Assembly: GCA_026419835.1 (NCBI GenBank)
Contig: JAOAKQ010000002.1
Coordinates: forward strand, 206,015 to 270,014
Origin: Sulfolobales archaeon
GTDB lineage: Archaea; Thermoproteota; Thermoprotei_A; Sulfolobales; NBVN01
Length of the DNA stretch: 64,000 nt
Reading direction: 5' to 3'
Part shown: piece after piece, positions 37,193 through 47,749 of the stretch
How the letters are laid out: every line of letters starts with the position of its first letter
Position numbering within the stretch: the first letter of the stretch is position 1
Made by a program: the position numbers and the translations under genes
The notes under the pieces: model-generated
What the model saw: only the letters and a program-made list of their open reading frames with translations
Databases searched by the model: none
What the model was told of the DNA's origin: nothing

Positions 37193-38209
37193 GTGAGAAT
37201 ATGGGGTTCCCCTCTTGGTGGGTTTCCTAGGAATAGAGTTCTGAGGAGAGCACTGAGAGACTATGAAAGAGGGGCTGTAGGTTACGAGGACCTGGAGAAA
37301 GTCCTGGTAAGTTCTTCACTAGTTGTTATAGGAGCCCAGCTTTCATCAGGACTGGCGTACGTAGTAGACGGTATGCTCGACTGGCACGATATCTTCAGAC
37401 CGTTCACCTCGTCTTGGCGCAATGTAACTCCAACCGGTCTCTTAAGGTACTTCGATAACAACTTCTTCTATAGAGTACCCCTCTTTACCGGTAAACCCGA
37501 AGCAGCTAGCTACGTCTGGGCTCAGAGAGTTCGAAGATACGCACCTCTTGCCGAGCCCGCCGGCTTTAAGATCGTGGTACCGGGCCCCGTCACATTTACG
37601 TACATGTCTAAGAACGGTTCTGAAGTCACGAACGAAGAGCTAGCTTCCAGCATAGCCGACCTACTAGCCGCTGAGGTTAGATTAGCTGTAGAAGCTGGAG
37701 CTTCACTAGTTCAGGTCGATGAACCTCTTCTCGCCGACCCGGACATCGGCTACGACCTCAGCGCTCTAGCTGCTGAGCTATCAAGTAGGATAGCCTCATC
37801 GGCAGGGTCCGCAAAAACCGTTCTAGCAATCTACTTCGGAGCCCCCAGAGCGGACGTATACGAGAATGCACTGAACGCTAGAGTTTCCTGCATCTCGATC
37901 GACGTAGCGGACGCTCCGAATAGCTCCCTAAAGCTTATAGAGTCTAAAGGTTTCGGCTCTCACTGCGCCGTTCTCGGGCTGGTCAACTCGAGAACGGTGT
38001 ACAGAGACCCTATTGACGTGATGGTAGATACCGCGACTAAGGCTCTGAAGAACTACGAAGGTGATGAAGTGGGCGTAACGACGACTACGTGGCTAGACCT
38101 CGTACCTTACGAGTACAGTATTTCTAAACTGAGAGTATTGAGTGAGTTAGTAGATTCTCTTTCATTAAAGCTGGGGGCTGAGAAAATCTCGGAGGTGGTG
38201 AAGTCGTGA
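37193..38209 (+). CDS. MetE N-terminal-domain-like methionine synthase component
   Basis: [48 protein letters not shown]. Confidence 0.8.
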   Translation: MRIWGSPLGGFPRNRVLRRALRDYERGAVGYEDLEKVLVSSSLVVIGAQLSSGLAYVVDGMLDWHDIFRPFTSSWRNVTPTGLLRYFDNNFFYRVPLFTGKPEAASYVWAQRVRRYAPLAEPAGFKIVVPGPVTFTYMSKNGSEVTNEELASSIADLLAAEVRLAVEAGASLVQVDEPLLADPDIGYDLSALAAELSSRIASSAGSAKTVLAIYFGAPRADVYENALNARVSCISIDVADAPNSSLKLIESKGFGSHCAVLGLVNSRTVYRDPIDVMVDTATKALKNYEGDEVGVTTTTWLDLVPYEYSISKLRVLSELVDSLSLKLGAEKISEVVKS

Positions 38210-39201
38210 GCGATTACGAAGTCCCCAGGAAGTTCCCTACGACCGTTGTCGGTAGCTACCCTAAGGTAGCTCAAGCTGACAGAGCTATAAAGTTGAGGAA
38301 GTCCGCTCAGGTAAGTGAGTCGGAGTTCAGAGAGATGGTGAAGCCAGCAATAAGAGAAGTTGTTGAAGACCACCTCTGGGCCGGTATCGATATTGTAAGT
38401 GATGGAGAGCAGGCGAGAGACGACATGGTCGTGTACTTCGCCGAGAGATTGAGAGGTTACAGCTCCGGAGGGTGGGTTAGAGTATTCGATAACGAGTACT
38501 TCAAAAAACCGATAGTTACTGGAAGAGTAGAGTGGATCGAACCGATCACCGTAGAGCTCTGGAGCTACGCATCCAGTGTAAGTAGTGGAAGACCTGTTAA
38601 AGTCACACTCACAGGGCCGTACACAATGTTGGAGTGGAGTTTCGATCTCCACTACAAAGATAGAAAGGAGTTAATTATGGATCTAGCTAGAGCTATTAGA
38701 AAAGAAGTTGAGGTGCTGGTAGCCGCTGGCGCGAAGTACGTACAGATAGACGAGCCAGCTCTATCCACTAAACCGTTTAAGGAAGAAGCTGATATGCTTA
38801 AGGAGGCTCTAGATGTGGTGTTTAGAGGTATTGAAGCTAAGAGAATCGTTCACATATGCTACGGCAGAATTGAGAAGATACTACCACACATTTTGGACTA
38901 CCCGGTGGACCAGTTCGATCTTGAGATGAAGAACAGCAACTTCAGGCTACTACCGTACCTTAAGGAGTTCGGGTACGATAAGGAGATAGGCTACGGCGTT
39001 GTCGACGTCCATAGTTTCCAAGTGGAGAGTGTTAGAGAGATTAGGGAGTCCGTTGAGAAGCTGATGAAGGAGGGGTTTGTAAGTCCTGAGAAGGTGTACC
39101 TAGACCCGGACTGCGGACTTAAGAGACTTCCTAGGGAGGTAGCTAGGGCGAAGCTCAAGAATATTGCTGAAGCTGCTAGACAGTTGAGAGAAGAGTGGTG
39201 A
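38206..39201 (+). CDS. metE: Methionine synthase, cobalamin-independent, catalytic (C-terminal) domain
   Basis: [48 protein letters not shown] and [11 protein letters not shown] (zinc-ligand regions). Confidence 0.88.
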   Translation: MSDYEVPRKFPTTVVGSYPKVAQADRAIKLRKSAQVSESEFREMVKPAIREVVEDHLWAGIDIVSDGEQARDDMVVYFAERLRGYSSGGWVRVFDNEYFKKPIVTGRVEWIEPITVELWSYASSVSSGRPVKVTLTGPYTMLEWSFDLHYKDRKELIMDLARAIRKEVEVLVAAGAKYVQIDEPALSTKPFKEEADMLKEALDVVFRGIEAKRIVHICYGRIEKILPHILDYPVDQFDLEMKNSNFRLLPYLKEFGYDKEIGYGVVDVHSFQVESVREIRESVEKLMKEGFVSPEKVYLDPDCGLKRLPREVARAKLKNIAEAARQLREEW

Positions 39202-39272
39202 TGGTGAAGTTCGGGTAACCACCTATATCGCTGATACCGAGGCCCAGAACCACTCGCACTTAGCACTCTTCG

Positions 39273-40016
39273 GTGCCCTGGGGGGTGGTGCTGCCGGAGT
39301 TCATCTTCGAGCTTACTGCGGCCAAAAAGCGGGAGGAGTTAGTGTCTAGAGTAAGAGTCCTCAAGGAATTAGTTGACTGGATCGACGTTCCAGACTCACC
39401 AATGGGTGTAGCTTCGCAGTTCTCCCCGGTAGTTAGCTGCTTCATTAAGTCGCTGGAAGATGTGAGAGTAATAGCTCACGTAAGAACTATAGACTTAAGT
39501 AGAGTAGCGCTGACAGCTATAGCTAGAGGTCTGGGGATATGCGGTGTTGAGCGCGTTGTCTATGTTAGAGGCGATATCGCAGATGGCTCTACAGTTGTAA
39601 GAGACCTTGAACCCGAAGATGCCGTAAGCCTGGTTAGACAGCTCGACGTGGGTGTAAGCCCGGGACTCACCCTCAGTCTGAGAAAGGACCTCGCGGAGAT
39701 ATTGAAGAGAATTTACTTAAAAGCTGACTTCTACCTCGTTTTAAACCTGAATGAAAGTACCGAAAGTAAGTTAGTAGATGTAGCTGAGATATCTAAAAGA
39801 CTCGGACTGAAGGTCTACCCCTACCTAGTCGTAGCTTCGGAATACAGTTACGAGAAACTGGTCAGAGTTCTAGGTAGAGACAAGATACTTTCAGTAGATA
39901 GAGCGCTTGAACTAGCGGTGAAGTACGGCCACCTAGTCGACGGCTTCTTAATCTCATCACCACTAGACTTCAAGAATGGCGTTGAGTTCTTGAATAAGCT
40001 CAGGAGTAGGATTTAG
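39273..40016 (+). CDS. MetF-like (methylenetetrahydrofolate reductase superfamily, divergent)
   Basis: DWIDVPDSPMGVASQFSPVVSCFI...VIAHVRTIDLSRVALTAIARGLGICGVERVVYVRGD; adjacent to metE. Confidence 0.65.
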   Translation: MPWGVVLPEFIFELTAAKKREELVSRVRVLKELVDWIDVPDSPMGVASQFSPVVSCFIKSLEDVRVIAHVRTIDLSRVALTAIARGLGICGVERVVYVRGDIADGSTVVRDLEPEDAVSLVRQLDVGVSPGLTLSLRKDLAEILKRIYLKADFYLVLNLNESTESKLVDVAEISKRLGLKVYPYLVVASEYSYEKLVRVLGRDKILSVDRALELAVKYGHLVDGFLISSPLDFKNGVEFLNKLRSRI

Positions 40017-40163
40017 TGTTGAGTAGAGCCCTGGTTCCAATGTTTGTTGATGTCAATAGAGAAGTTCTATGTTATTCGGCATAGTACTGAGCCGCACCAC
40101 CGCGTATTCGAGTACTCGCTCTACCGACTAGCTGGTAACGGTTCGTATATGCTATGCGGACAT

Positions 40164-41078
40164 TCACAACGTTCTATTCTTGCGAGATATGTAGCTGTGC
40201 AGTCCAGCTATTACTCTGTAGGTAGATCCGCGAAATGCTGGCATGAGCTCTTCTAGTCGCTTTGCGTACGCTAGTTCCACGTCTCTACTTAAAACGTGCT
40301 GATATATATCCTCCGGCTTCGAAATTCCGCTGTTAATTAGGCTACCGATGTGGTATATCCATGAGATTAGCTTATCTCTAGCTCTCTGTATGAATACCTC
40401 AGGTTCTTCGTCTACAAGTCCGTAGTGAGCTACTCCAATTTTCTTCGGCTGAAGTTTGAGCATCGAGTCCAGGCTCCTTAAGTACTCTTCACTATCGAAT
40501 GGATGAACCGTCACTGGGTAGAGTCTCCCGTTGAAGTAGTTAGCTATTGAGTCTCCAGCGAATAGAAGTCCCCCGGGTTCTAGTAGGTACGAGACGTGGT
40601 GAGGAGCGTGTCCGGGAGTGGGTATACCTACTAGTTCAGCTCCACTCAGCTCTATTCTAACTCTATCCACCAAACCTACGATGCGGTCTTGAGGTACTGG
40701 CTTAGGCTCTCCGAGCAGCTTTGCGTTCTCTCCCAGTACTTCAAGTGATGATTGCCAGAGTTTCGAGGGGTCTACTAAGTGCTTCACACCTCTAGAGTGA
40801 ACGAGTACTAAAGCGTTCGGAAGAATCTCCACCAGATCTCCGGTAACTCCAGCGTGGTCTATGTGAACGTGTGTTAGAGCTATGTATACCTTCTTAAAGC
40901 GCCTCACGTCCAGCATATCGATGAGCTCAGCGAAAGCTTCCGCCGAGGATTTAGGTCCCGGATCCACGATAGCTACGCTCTCAGAACCGAGCACTATGTA
41001 CGTGGATAGCCAGCCGGTGGTACCTGAAGGCTCTAAATCGGCTACTACTACACCGTTAAATGCGCTCGATATTCTCAC
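40164..41078 (-). CDS. Metallo-beta-lactamase-fold hydrolase
   Basis: THVHIDHAGVTGDL; GHAPHHVSYLLEPGGLLFAGDS. Confidence 0.88.
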   Translation of the reverse strand: MRISSAFNGVVVADLEPSGTTGWLSTYIVLGSESVAIVDPGPKSSAEAFAELIDMLDVRRFKKVYIALTHVHIDHAGVTGDLVEILPNALVLVHSRGVKHLVDPSKLWQSSLEVLGENAKLLGEPKPVPQDRIVGLVDRVRIELSGAELVGIPTPGHAPHHVSYLLEPGGLLFAGDSIANYFNGRLYPVTVHPFDSEEYLRSLDSMLKLQPKKIGVAHYGLVDEEPEVFIQRARDKLISWIYHIGSLINSGISKPEDIYQHVLSRDVELAYAKRLEELMPAFRGSTYRVIAGLHSYISRKNRTL

Positions 41079-41215
41079 TCCACCACCAATTCGATATCTA
41101 CGTGCTGATGCTTAAGTGCGCGTGCGGTCGGCGTAGAACCTCGGAGCTGCCCATACGGTCCCCCGCTTACTTATATCGAAAACCTTCATCTAATCTGGGA
41201 TCGGTTCTGGGTTTA

Positions 41216-42202
41216 GTGAGAGCGGTTCTCGTTGGTGCGGGTAGATGGGGGGAGAACGTAGCTAGATCCCTAAAGCAGCTAGAGCTTGAAGGTATGGTTA
41301 CTCTAAGTTACGTAGTAGATGTAGACCTATCGAGAGCTACGGAATTCTCGAAGAAATACGGCTTTCAATCAGCGGTGAGCAGTGTTAGCGAAACCTCAGG
41401 TGATGCGTACGTAATAGCTACATCGATAAGCACACTTTCTAAAGTCGCTAGAGAAGCTATGGAAATAGCTCACTGCGTGTTTATAGAAAAACCAGTCGCA
41501 GAAACCTCTAGAGAAGCTCTCGAACTTCTCTCTCTCGCTGAATCTAGGGGTTTAGTGCATCAAGTGGGTTACGTATCTAGGTTCGACCCTGTAGTTGAAG
41601 AATTAAAAAAGAGAGTTACGCGGGAGGAAATCTACGGAGTACGCTTTAGAAGATTGTCTAAAAGACCTCCGCGCATGAGGAGCTACCCAGTGACGCTTGA
41701 TCTCATGACTCACGACATTGACCTAGCGTTCTACTTACTGAACCAGCGCAGCGCTAAGGTCGTTTTTTCACTCTTTCAGATAGATAGTTCCGGAGTACCT
41801 CAGAGAGCCGTTGCTGGAGCTACGTACGACGGCGTCAACGCGATATTTGAAGCGGACGGAATACTCCCCGTAAAGATTAGAGAAATTGACGTTCTATCCG
41901 AGAGGGAGTTCTTACGAGCCGATTTAGTCTCTAGAGTACTTACCGTAAGGGGGGAGATCGGGGATTCTCGCATCGTCATTGACGGTGAAGAACCTCTAAA
42001 GAGAGAGCTCAGAGTATTTATTGAAAGATGTGGTGGAAAAGACATTGAGGCTCCGAGCCTCAAAGATGCGGTAGCAGTCCTTGAGCTAGTCGAGGAAATC
42101 TCTAGGGCGGCAATGAAAATTCGTGAATCAAATAAAAATTCGCTATCTACAAAAAATATTTATTTACCGCAGCACAGGTTTTATAGGGATGAACTTGGCT
42201 AA
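41216..42202 (+). CDS. Gfo/Idh/MocA-family oxidoreductase
   Basis: RAVLVGAGRWGENVARSLKQL; VFIEKPVAETSREALEL; HQVGYVSRFDP. GTG 41216 chosen. Confidence 0.85.
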   Translation: MRAVLVGAGRWGENVARSLKQLELEGMVTLSYVVDVDLSRATEFSKKYGFQSAVSSVSETSGDAYVIATSISTLSKVAREAMEIAHCVFIEKPVAETSREALELLSLAESRGLVHQVGYVSRFDPVVEELKKRVTREEIYGVRFRRLSKRPPRMRSYPVTLDLMTHDIDLAFYLLNQRSAKVVFSLFQIDSSGVPQRAVAGATYDGVNAIFEADGILPVKIREIDVLSEREFLRADLVSRVLTVRGEIGDSRIVIDGEEPLKRELRVFIERCGGKDIEAPSLKDAVAVLELVEEISRAAMKIRESNKNSLSTKNIYLPQHRFYRDELG

Positions 42203-43523
42203 GAGAGTGATTATTGCTGGTGCTGGAGGTAGGGACTTCCACAACTTTCTAGCGTACTTTCGAAACAACCCTGAGTGTGAAGTAGTTGCTTTTACAGCTA
42301 CTCAGATACCCGGTATAGAGAGAAGGAGGTTTCCTCCAGAACTAGCTGGACCTAGATACCCTCAGGGAATCCCCATATACCCGGAGAGTGAGCTTCCCAA
42401 GTTGATCAGAGATTTCAGAGTTGATGAAGTAGTTCTATCCTATAGTGACTTAACTTACCAGGATGTTGGGAGATTGGCGTCCATAGTTCTCTCAGCTGGT
42501 GCCTCATTTAGACTACTATCTCCGTACGAGACGTTTCTCAAGTCCTACAAACCAGTTATAGCGGTTACAGCTGTAAGAACTGGAGCGGGTAAGTCCACCG
42601 TTTCTAGGGCGATTATTAGAGAGCTCCTAAAAGCTGGCGTTAGAGTAGTGCCTATTAGACACCCCATGGCTTACGGAGATTTAGTGAAGTCAGCCGTGCA
42701 GATCTTTAGATCTGAGGAAGACTTCGTTAAGTACGGAATCACGATCGAAGAAAGAGAGGAGTACGAGCAGTACGTGAGACTGGGACTCCCAGTTTTAGCT
42801 GGTGTTGACTACGGTAGGATCCTCCTCGAAGCTGAGAAGCTGGGGGATGTAATACTCTGGGATGGTGGCAACAACGACGCTCCATTCATAAAGTTCGACT
42901 ACATGGTCACAGTTGCCGACGCTATGAGACCGGGCCAGGAGGTATCGGCATATCCTGGTGAAGTTAATGCTAGGCTCGCAGATGCCGTTGTCGTAAACAA
43001 GGTCTCTAGGTCCAGTAGGGAGAACGTTGAGAAGGTTGTTTCGAACGTAAGAAAGATCAACCCTAGAGCTAAGATAGTGCTAGCGGATATGGAGGTCGTA
43101 GTAGAGAAACCAGAGCTCATAAGAAATAAGAGAGTTGCGGTTATTGAAGACTCTCCATCAGTCACCCACGGCGGTCTACCCTACGGCGCTGGGTTCGTTG
43201 CCGCTGAGAAGTACGGTGCTGCTGAAGTAGTCGATCCGAGACCCTACGCGGTTGGTATTATAAAGACGATGGTAGAGGAGTACCCGCATATGGGACCGGT
43301 AGTACCTTCCACAGGCTACACGCCGGAGCAGATAAGAGATCTCAACGAGACTTTGAAGAGAATGGGCGTGGATGCCGTGGTTCTTGGAACTCCAGCGGAT
43401 ATTTCGAAGCTTCTCGAAGTGGATGTACCTATCGTGAAAGTTTCGTGGGAGCTTAAGGTACTGGAAGGACCTACTATCGGTGAGCTAGTTAGAGAATTCC
43501 TACTGCGTGTTGGACTAGCGTAG
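42189..43523 (+). CDS. COG2403-type P-loop protein, cyclic 2,3-diphosphoglycerate synthetase-like
   Basis: RVIIAGAGGRDFHNFLAYFRNNP; AVTAVRTGAGKSTVSRAI; LWDGGNNDAPF; THGGLPYGAG. ATG 42189 chosen. Confidence 0.8.
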   Translation: MNLAKRVIIAGAGGRDFHNFLAYFRNNPECEVVAFTATQIPGIERRRFPPELAGPRYPQGIPIYPESELPKLIRDFRVDEVVLSYSDLTYQDVGRLASIVLSAGASFRLLSPYETFLKSYKPVIAVTAVRTGAGKSTVSRAIIRELLKAGVRVVPIRHPMAYGDLVKSAVQIFRSEEDFVKYGITIEEREEYEQYVRLGLPVLAGVDYGRILLEAEKLGDVILWDGGNNDAPFIKFDYMVTVADAMRPGQEVSAYPGEVNARLADAVVVNKVSRSSRENVEKVVSNVRKINPRAKIVLADMEVVVEKPELIRNKRVAVIEDSPSVTHGGLPYGAGFVAAEKYGAAEVVDPRPYAVGIIKTMVEEYPHMGPVVPSTGYTPEQIRDLNETLKRMGVDAVVLGTPADISKLLEVDVPIVKVSWELKVLEGPTIGELVREFLLRVGLA

Positions 43524-43553
43524 CTGCCTTTTTACTTACTACACTCAACTTCT

Positions 43554-45092
43554 TTGGTGAAGAACTTAGCTCCGTACGCTGGGAGGTTCGGCGAGTACAA
43601 CGTCTACGTTAGGTCCTCCGGCTACCCTAAGGTAGCTCTAGTATACCCAAGCACTTACCAAGCCTCGATATCGAACCTCTTTACGCACATAGCCTACTTC
43701 TACTTACTGGAGAAAAGTGACGCCCTAGTAGATAGATTCACCTTAGACAACCCAGATCGAGGTTCTGTAACTGAGAGAAAACTGCGGGAATTTGATTTGA
43801 TCCTCGCTAGTGCTAACTACGAGCTGGACTTACCGTACCTCGCTAAGCTACTCAGCGATGCCGGTGTAGAGGTCTTTGCGGAGAGGAGAAAAATGAGGCC
43901 TTTAATCATCGTAGGCGGCTTAGCAGCGATGTCAAACCCGGAGCCCTTCCTAGACATAGCTGATGCTTCATTTATTGGTGATGGGGAAGTTCTACTACAG
44001 AGATTAGTTCGATATTTCAGCACACTACCTGAAAACCCTGGAGCTTTTCTAGATTCTCTAGATAGTGGAGTGTACACGGGTGAAGCTAATGTTAGGAAGG
44101 TAGTCGTTGAAGACCTCAGCAACTCATTCCACCCTACCGTAGAAATCAGGTCGAAGAAGGTAGAGCCTGTGTTTGGAGAAGGATTCTATGTAGAGATATC
44201 GAGAGGATGTAGGTGGCTCTGCAAGTTCTGTCTTGAAGCGTACGCCATGTATCCGTATAGGTACAGAAGCCTGGAGACGGTGAAGAAACTAGTAGATGAA
44301 GGCTTAAGGCACGTAGAGAAAAAGAGAGTTGTCGTATACTCATCATCTCCTTTCGACCACCCAGGTATTAGAGACCTGCTCGAATACTTCATCGAGAACG
44401 AGGTAGACTTCTCACTACCGTCTATAAGGTGGGACACAGTAAAACTCGATGACCTGGACATCATATCGAAATCTACTCAGAAAACTCTAACACTCGCTCC
44501 GGAAACTATGAGTTCGAACCTGGGTTGCTCGATCGGTAAGTGCTTTAACTTCGACGTATTTAGTGAGCTGGTTAGTAAGGCTTTCAGAGAACGCTTTAAC
44601 GTTAAGCTCTACATAATGACCGGCTTCCCCCAGGAGAGCGAGGAAGACTTTCAAGAGACTTTAAGAAACCTAAGGAAGATTCTAGCTCTCTCACATGAAC
44701 TCGGTAGAAAGCTTACTGTAAATGTTAATCCTCTAGTTCCCAAACCTCACACCCCCCTTCAAGATAGCCCCCTACTAGCCGAGAAAGAGTACTCAAGGAG
44801 AGTTAAACTACTGGAAGCGGAACTAGGTAGAAGCACTGTAACACATCTTCGATGGCTTCACGCATTTGCGCAATCTCTCGTAGCTCTTGGCGATAGACGT
44901 ATTGGGAGGTTTTTCACGCTTTTAGCATTTAGAAATATATCTAAGCGGGATATGGTCGATCTAGCCAATACTTTAAAAGTAGACATATCGTTCCCTCTGA
45001 AGCACAGGTCTAGAGATGAGAGACCGTGGAGTCGGGTCGTGTTTCCGCTAGACCACATCGTAGATAGAATACCTTCACTCGGTAGGTCCTGA
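43554..45092 (+). CDS. Radical SAM protein with B12-binding-like N-terminus
   Basis: ISRGCRWLCKFCLEAYAMYPYRYRS (CX3CX2C); ALVYPSTYQASISN.. Confidence 0.88.
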   Translation: MVKNLAPYAGRFGEYNVYVRSSGYPKVALVYPSTYQASISNLFTHIAYFYLLEKSDALVDRFTLDNPDRGSVTERKLREFDLILASANYELDLPYLAKLLSDAGVEVFAERRKMRPLIIVGGLAAMSNPEPFLDIADASFIGDGEVLLQRLVRYFSTLPENPGAFLDSLDSGVYTGEANVRKVVVEDLSNSFHPTVEIRSKKVEPVFGEGFYVEISRGCRWLCKFCLEAYAMYPYRYRSLETVKKLVDEGLRHVEKKRVVVYSSSPFDHPGIRDLLEYFIENEVDFSLPSIRWDTVKLDDLDIISKSTQKTLTLAPETMSSNLGCSIGKCFNFDVFSELVSKAFRERFNVKLYIMTGFPQESEEDFQETLRNLRKILALSHELGRKLTVNVNPLVPKPHTPLQDSPLLAEKEYSRRVKLLEAELGRSTVTHLRWLHAFAQSLVALGDRRIGRFFTLLAFRNISKRDMVDLANTLKVDISFPLKHRSRDERPWSRVVFPLDHIVDRIPSLGRS

Positions 45093-45097
45093 ACGAC

Positions 45098-45613
45098 CTA
45101 ACGTCTTAAACCCCGCAACTCAGCTACGAGGTGCCTTATCTCGGGAAGTACTAGCTTATCTAGAGCTAGCTCGACCGCCGCTGGAGATCCCGGTGTGACG
45201 AACACTAGCTTATCTCTCACAGCACAAGCTATAGCTCTAGTTGCTAGAGCTGCGGATCCGTGGATTTGGAATGTTATGTATCTAAATAGCTCACCAAAAC
45301 CGGGGATGTCTTTAGAGCACATCCCCCTAACTACATCGACGGACACATCCCTAGGTCCGAGACCGGTTCCACCAGACACTAGGACTACGTCGCACTTCTC
45401 AAGATTTCTAGCCAGTGCTTCAATTATTAAGTCTCTATCGTTAGGAACTACTTCATGGCCTCCGAGACCTACGTTATATCTGCTGAGGATTCTAGAGACG
45501 GTCGGAACTACTTCATCTACGTGAACACCGCGAGCTACTTTATCACTAGTTACTACAACGCAGAGGGAGATGCGTAGTTCCTGAGATTCTCTTCTATGTT
45601 TCTCAATAGACAA
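45098..45613 (-). CDS. moaB: Molybdenum cofactor biosynthesis protein MoaB/Mog family
   Basis: VVLVSGGTGLGPRDVSVDVV; VFVTPGSPAAVELALDKLVLPEI. Confidence 0.9.
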   Translation of the reverse strand: MSIEKHRRESQELRISLCVVVTSDKVARGVHVDEVVPTVSRILSRYNVGLGGHEVVPNDRDLIIEALARNLEKCDVVLVSGGTGLGPRDVSVDVVRGMCSKDIPGFGELFRYITFQIHGSAALATRAIACAVRDKLVFVTPGSPAAVELALDKLVLPEIRHLVAELRGLRR

Positions 45614-45615
45614 CT

Positions 45616-46020
45616 CTAGGTCCCGGACTTCTGAGCTCCTGCGGAGGGCCTCCTCATGTAGGCCTCGACTATGTCGTACCCGAATATTTCTCTAAACTTC
45701 TTCCTACCTTCTTCAGTCATCTTAGTTGGGTTCCACGGAGGGTCGAACACGAGGTCTATATTAACTTCGTTAATGTCTTTAATATCTGATAGAGCGCTAT
45801 ACACTGCTTCCTGTACTTGGTGAAGTAGAAACGTAACTATGGGGCACCCTGGAGCGGTCAGCGTCATCTTGATTCTAACGTTCCCCGCATCATCGACGTC
45901 TATACCGTAGATCAGCCCTAGGTCCCAGATGTTTATAGGAATCTCCGGGTCGTATACTCTTCTTAGAGCTTCTCTAAGTCTCTCGACGACCAGGTTCCTA
46001 TCGACCAGCTTTAACACCAT
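45616..46020 (-). CDS. MIP18/DUF59-family Fe-S assembly protein
   Basis: ALRRVYDPEIPINIWDLGLIYGIDVDDAGNVRIKMTLTAPGCPI. Confidence 0.9.
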   Translation of the reverse strand: MVLKLVDRNLVVERLREALRRVYDPEIPINIWDLGLIYGIDVDDAGNVRIKMTLTAPGCPIVTFLLHQVQEAVYSALSDIKDINEVNIDLVFDPPWNPTKMTEEGRKKFREIFGYDIVEAYMRRPSAGAQKSGT

Positions 46021-46150
46021 TAATGTATTTTCTGGAACCTTATAAGTATGGAGTTGGGTGAGTGCGGATAGAAATGCTAAATTTCAACAGCTACGCGGTG
46101 CGGCGGGCTTCGAGTGGGAGAAGTTCGAGAAAAATTAGGTAGAACTTAAT

Positions 46151-47749
46151 TTAATCTAGCACGCCTCTTCTAAGTACCTTCCCAGCTCTAACACGCGGAT
46201 CTAGCTTACCCGAATCAGCCACTACCTCACCGTTGATTATGACGTACTTAATTCCCTTAGGGTACGAGTGCGGGTTTTCGAACGTAGCTGTATCTTCAAT
46301 GCTGTAGTAGTTGAATACTACGAGATCCGCTTTAAATCCCGGTCTAATAAGTCCTCGGTTCCACAGTCTCAGCTTTCTCGCTGGGAGAGAAGTCATCTTT
46401 CTAATAGCTTCGTGCAGCGAGAGTGCCTTCTCTTCTCTAACGTACCTAGCTATAACTCTAGGGAAGGTACCGTATCTTCTCGGATGGGGTTTTCCAATAC
46501 CGAACCTACCAACGGACCCGTCACTTCCAATAGCTACTAGAGGATGCGATATGACTAGCCTAACGTCTTCTTCTCTCATAGTAAACGTTACCATACCTGT
46601 AGCCAGCTCATCGTCTAGGAGTAATCTCACCATAGCCTCCACGGGGTCTACGCCCATGGACTCAGCAATCTTATCTAGCCTCATACCCTCAAACTCTCCG
46701 TGCTTCGGAGAGTACGATATCATAATGTCGGACCACGAGATGTACCTCTCCTCGAATACAGCTTCTCCAAGTCTCTCTCTAAGTCTATCGACCACGTTCG
46801 GTTCACGCAACTTCCTCATTATCTCCTCAGAACTAGCTCCCCGTACGTCCTTAGGTAGGAGCGTTACGAGAGATGTAGATGCGGCGTAGTATGGATAGGC
46901 GTCCGCCGATATATCGTGACCTCTAGATGCGTAGTCTTCTATTATCTTCAAAGCTGTCCAAACCTTCCCCCAGCTAGGCTTACCACTAGCTTTTAGATGG
47001 GATATCTCTACACCTACCCCAGCTTTCAACCCAATGGATACGGCCTCAAACACGGAATCGAGCAATTTAACGCCTTCATTCCTCATATGTGTTGAGTATA
47101 TACCGCCGTAGGAAGCAGCTACCCTAGCTATCTCTATAATTTCCTCTGTCGAGGCGAAGGTGCCCGGAACGTATATGAGACCGGTACTAACTCCAAAAGC
47201 TCCGGCTTCCATAGCCTCCTTCGCTAGCTCCTTCATTAGCTGGATCTCTCTATCAGAAGGTTTTTCAGGACCGAAGCCCAGCACTGCCGCTCTAATAGTT
47301 CCATGACCTACCTGAAGAGCTATGTTGATTGCTGGCTTAAGTTCTTCTAGAGACTTAACGTACTCCCCGAAACTCCTCCACCTAACTTCTACCTCTGGGT
47401 GTTCACGCTTAACCCGCTTCACAAACTCCTCGTAGTTAACGTCCGTTAGAGGAGCTGGTGAGTAGCCGCAATTTCCAACTACTATGGTTGTAACACCTTG
47501 AAGTACGTAGTTATCTGCCGTTGGAACTTCGAAGATCGTTAGGTCGCTGTGGTTGTGCATATCTATGAATCCGGGTGAGACCACCAGTCCGGACGCATCT
47601 ACTACTCTCTCGGCTTCCACACCGCTCAGATCTCCGATAGACTTGATCTCGCTTCCGACAATTCCTACGTCGGCTCTAAATGGGGGTGAACCACTTCCAT
47701 CAACAACTATTCCGTTTTTAATAACTAAGTCGTAACCCATTCTACGCAC
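46151..47749 (-). CDS. N-acyl-D-amino-acid deacylase (D-aminoacylase family amidohydrolase)
   Basis: PGFIDMHNHSDL; GVTTIVVGNCGYSPAP; STHMRNEG; VEISHLKASGKPSWGK; GSDGSVGRFG. Confidence 0.9.
   Translation of the reverse strand: MRRMGYDLVIKNGIVVDGSGSPPFRADVGIVGSEIKSIGDLSGVEAERVVDASGLVVSPGFIDMHNHSDLTIFEVPTADNYVLQGVTTIVVGNCGYSPAPLTDVNYEEFVKRVKREHPEVEVRWRSFGEYVKSLEELKPAINIALQVGHGTIRAAVLGFGPEKPSDREIQLMKELAKEAMEAGAFGVSTGLIYVPGTFASTEEIIEIARVAASYGGIYSTHMRNEGVKLLDSVFEAVSIGLKAGVGVEISHLKASGKPSWGKVWTALKIIEDYASRGHDISADAYPYYAASTSLVTLLPKDVRGASSEEIMRKLREPNVVDRLRERLGEAVFEERYISWSDIMISYSPKHGEFEGMRLDKIAESMGVDPVEAMVRLLLDDELATGMVTFTMREEDVRLVISHPLVAIGSDGSVGRFGIGKPHPRRYGTFPRVIARYVREEKALSLHEAIRKMTSLPARKLRLWNRGLIRPGFKADLVVFNYYSIEDTATFENPHSYPKGIKYVIINGEVVADSGKLDPRVRAGKVLRRGVLD

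Noticed and set aside
39195-39275. Candidate C/D box sRNA (TGATGGT ... CTGA) downstream of metE
   Set aside because: C box imperfect and no C'/D' pair at the right spacing.
40044-40256. 70-aa ORF between the MetF-like gene and the MBL hydrolase gene
   Set aside because: Overlaps the antisense MBL gene 3' end; composition not protein-like.
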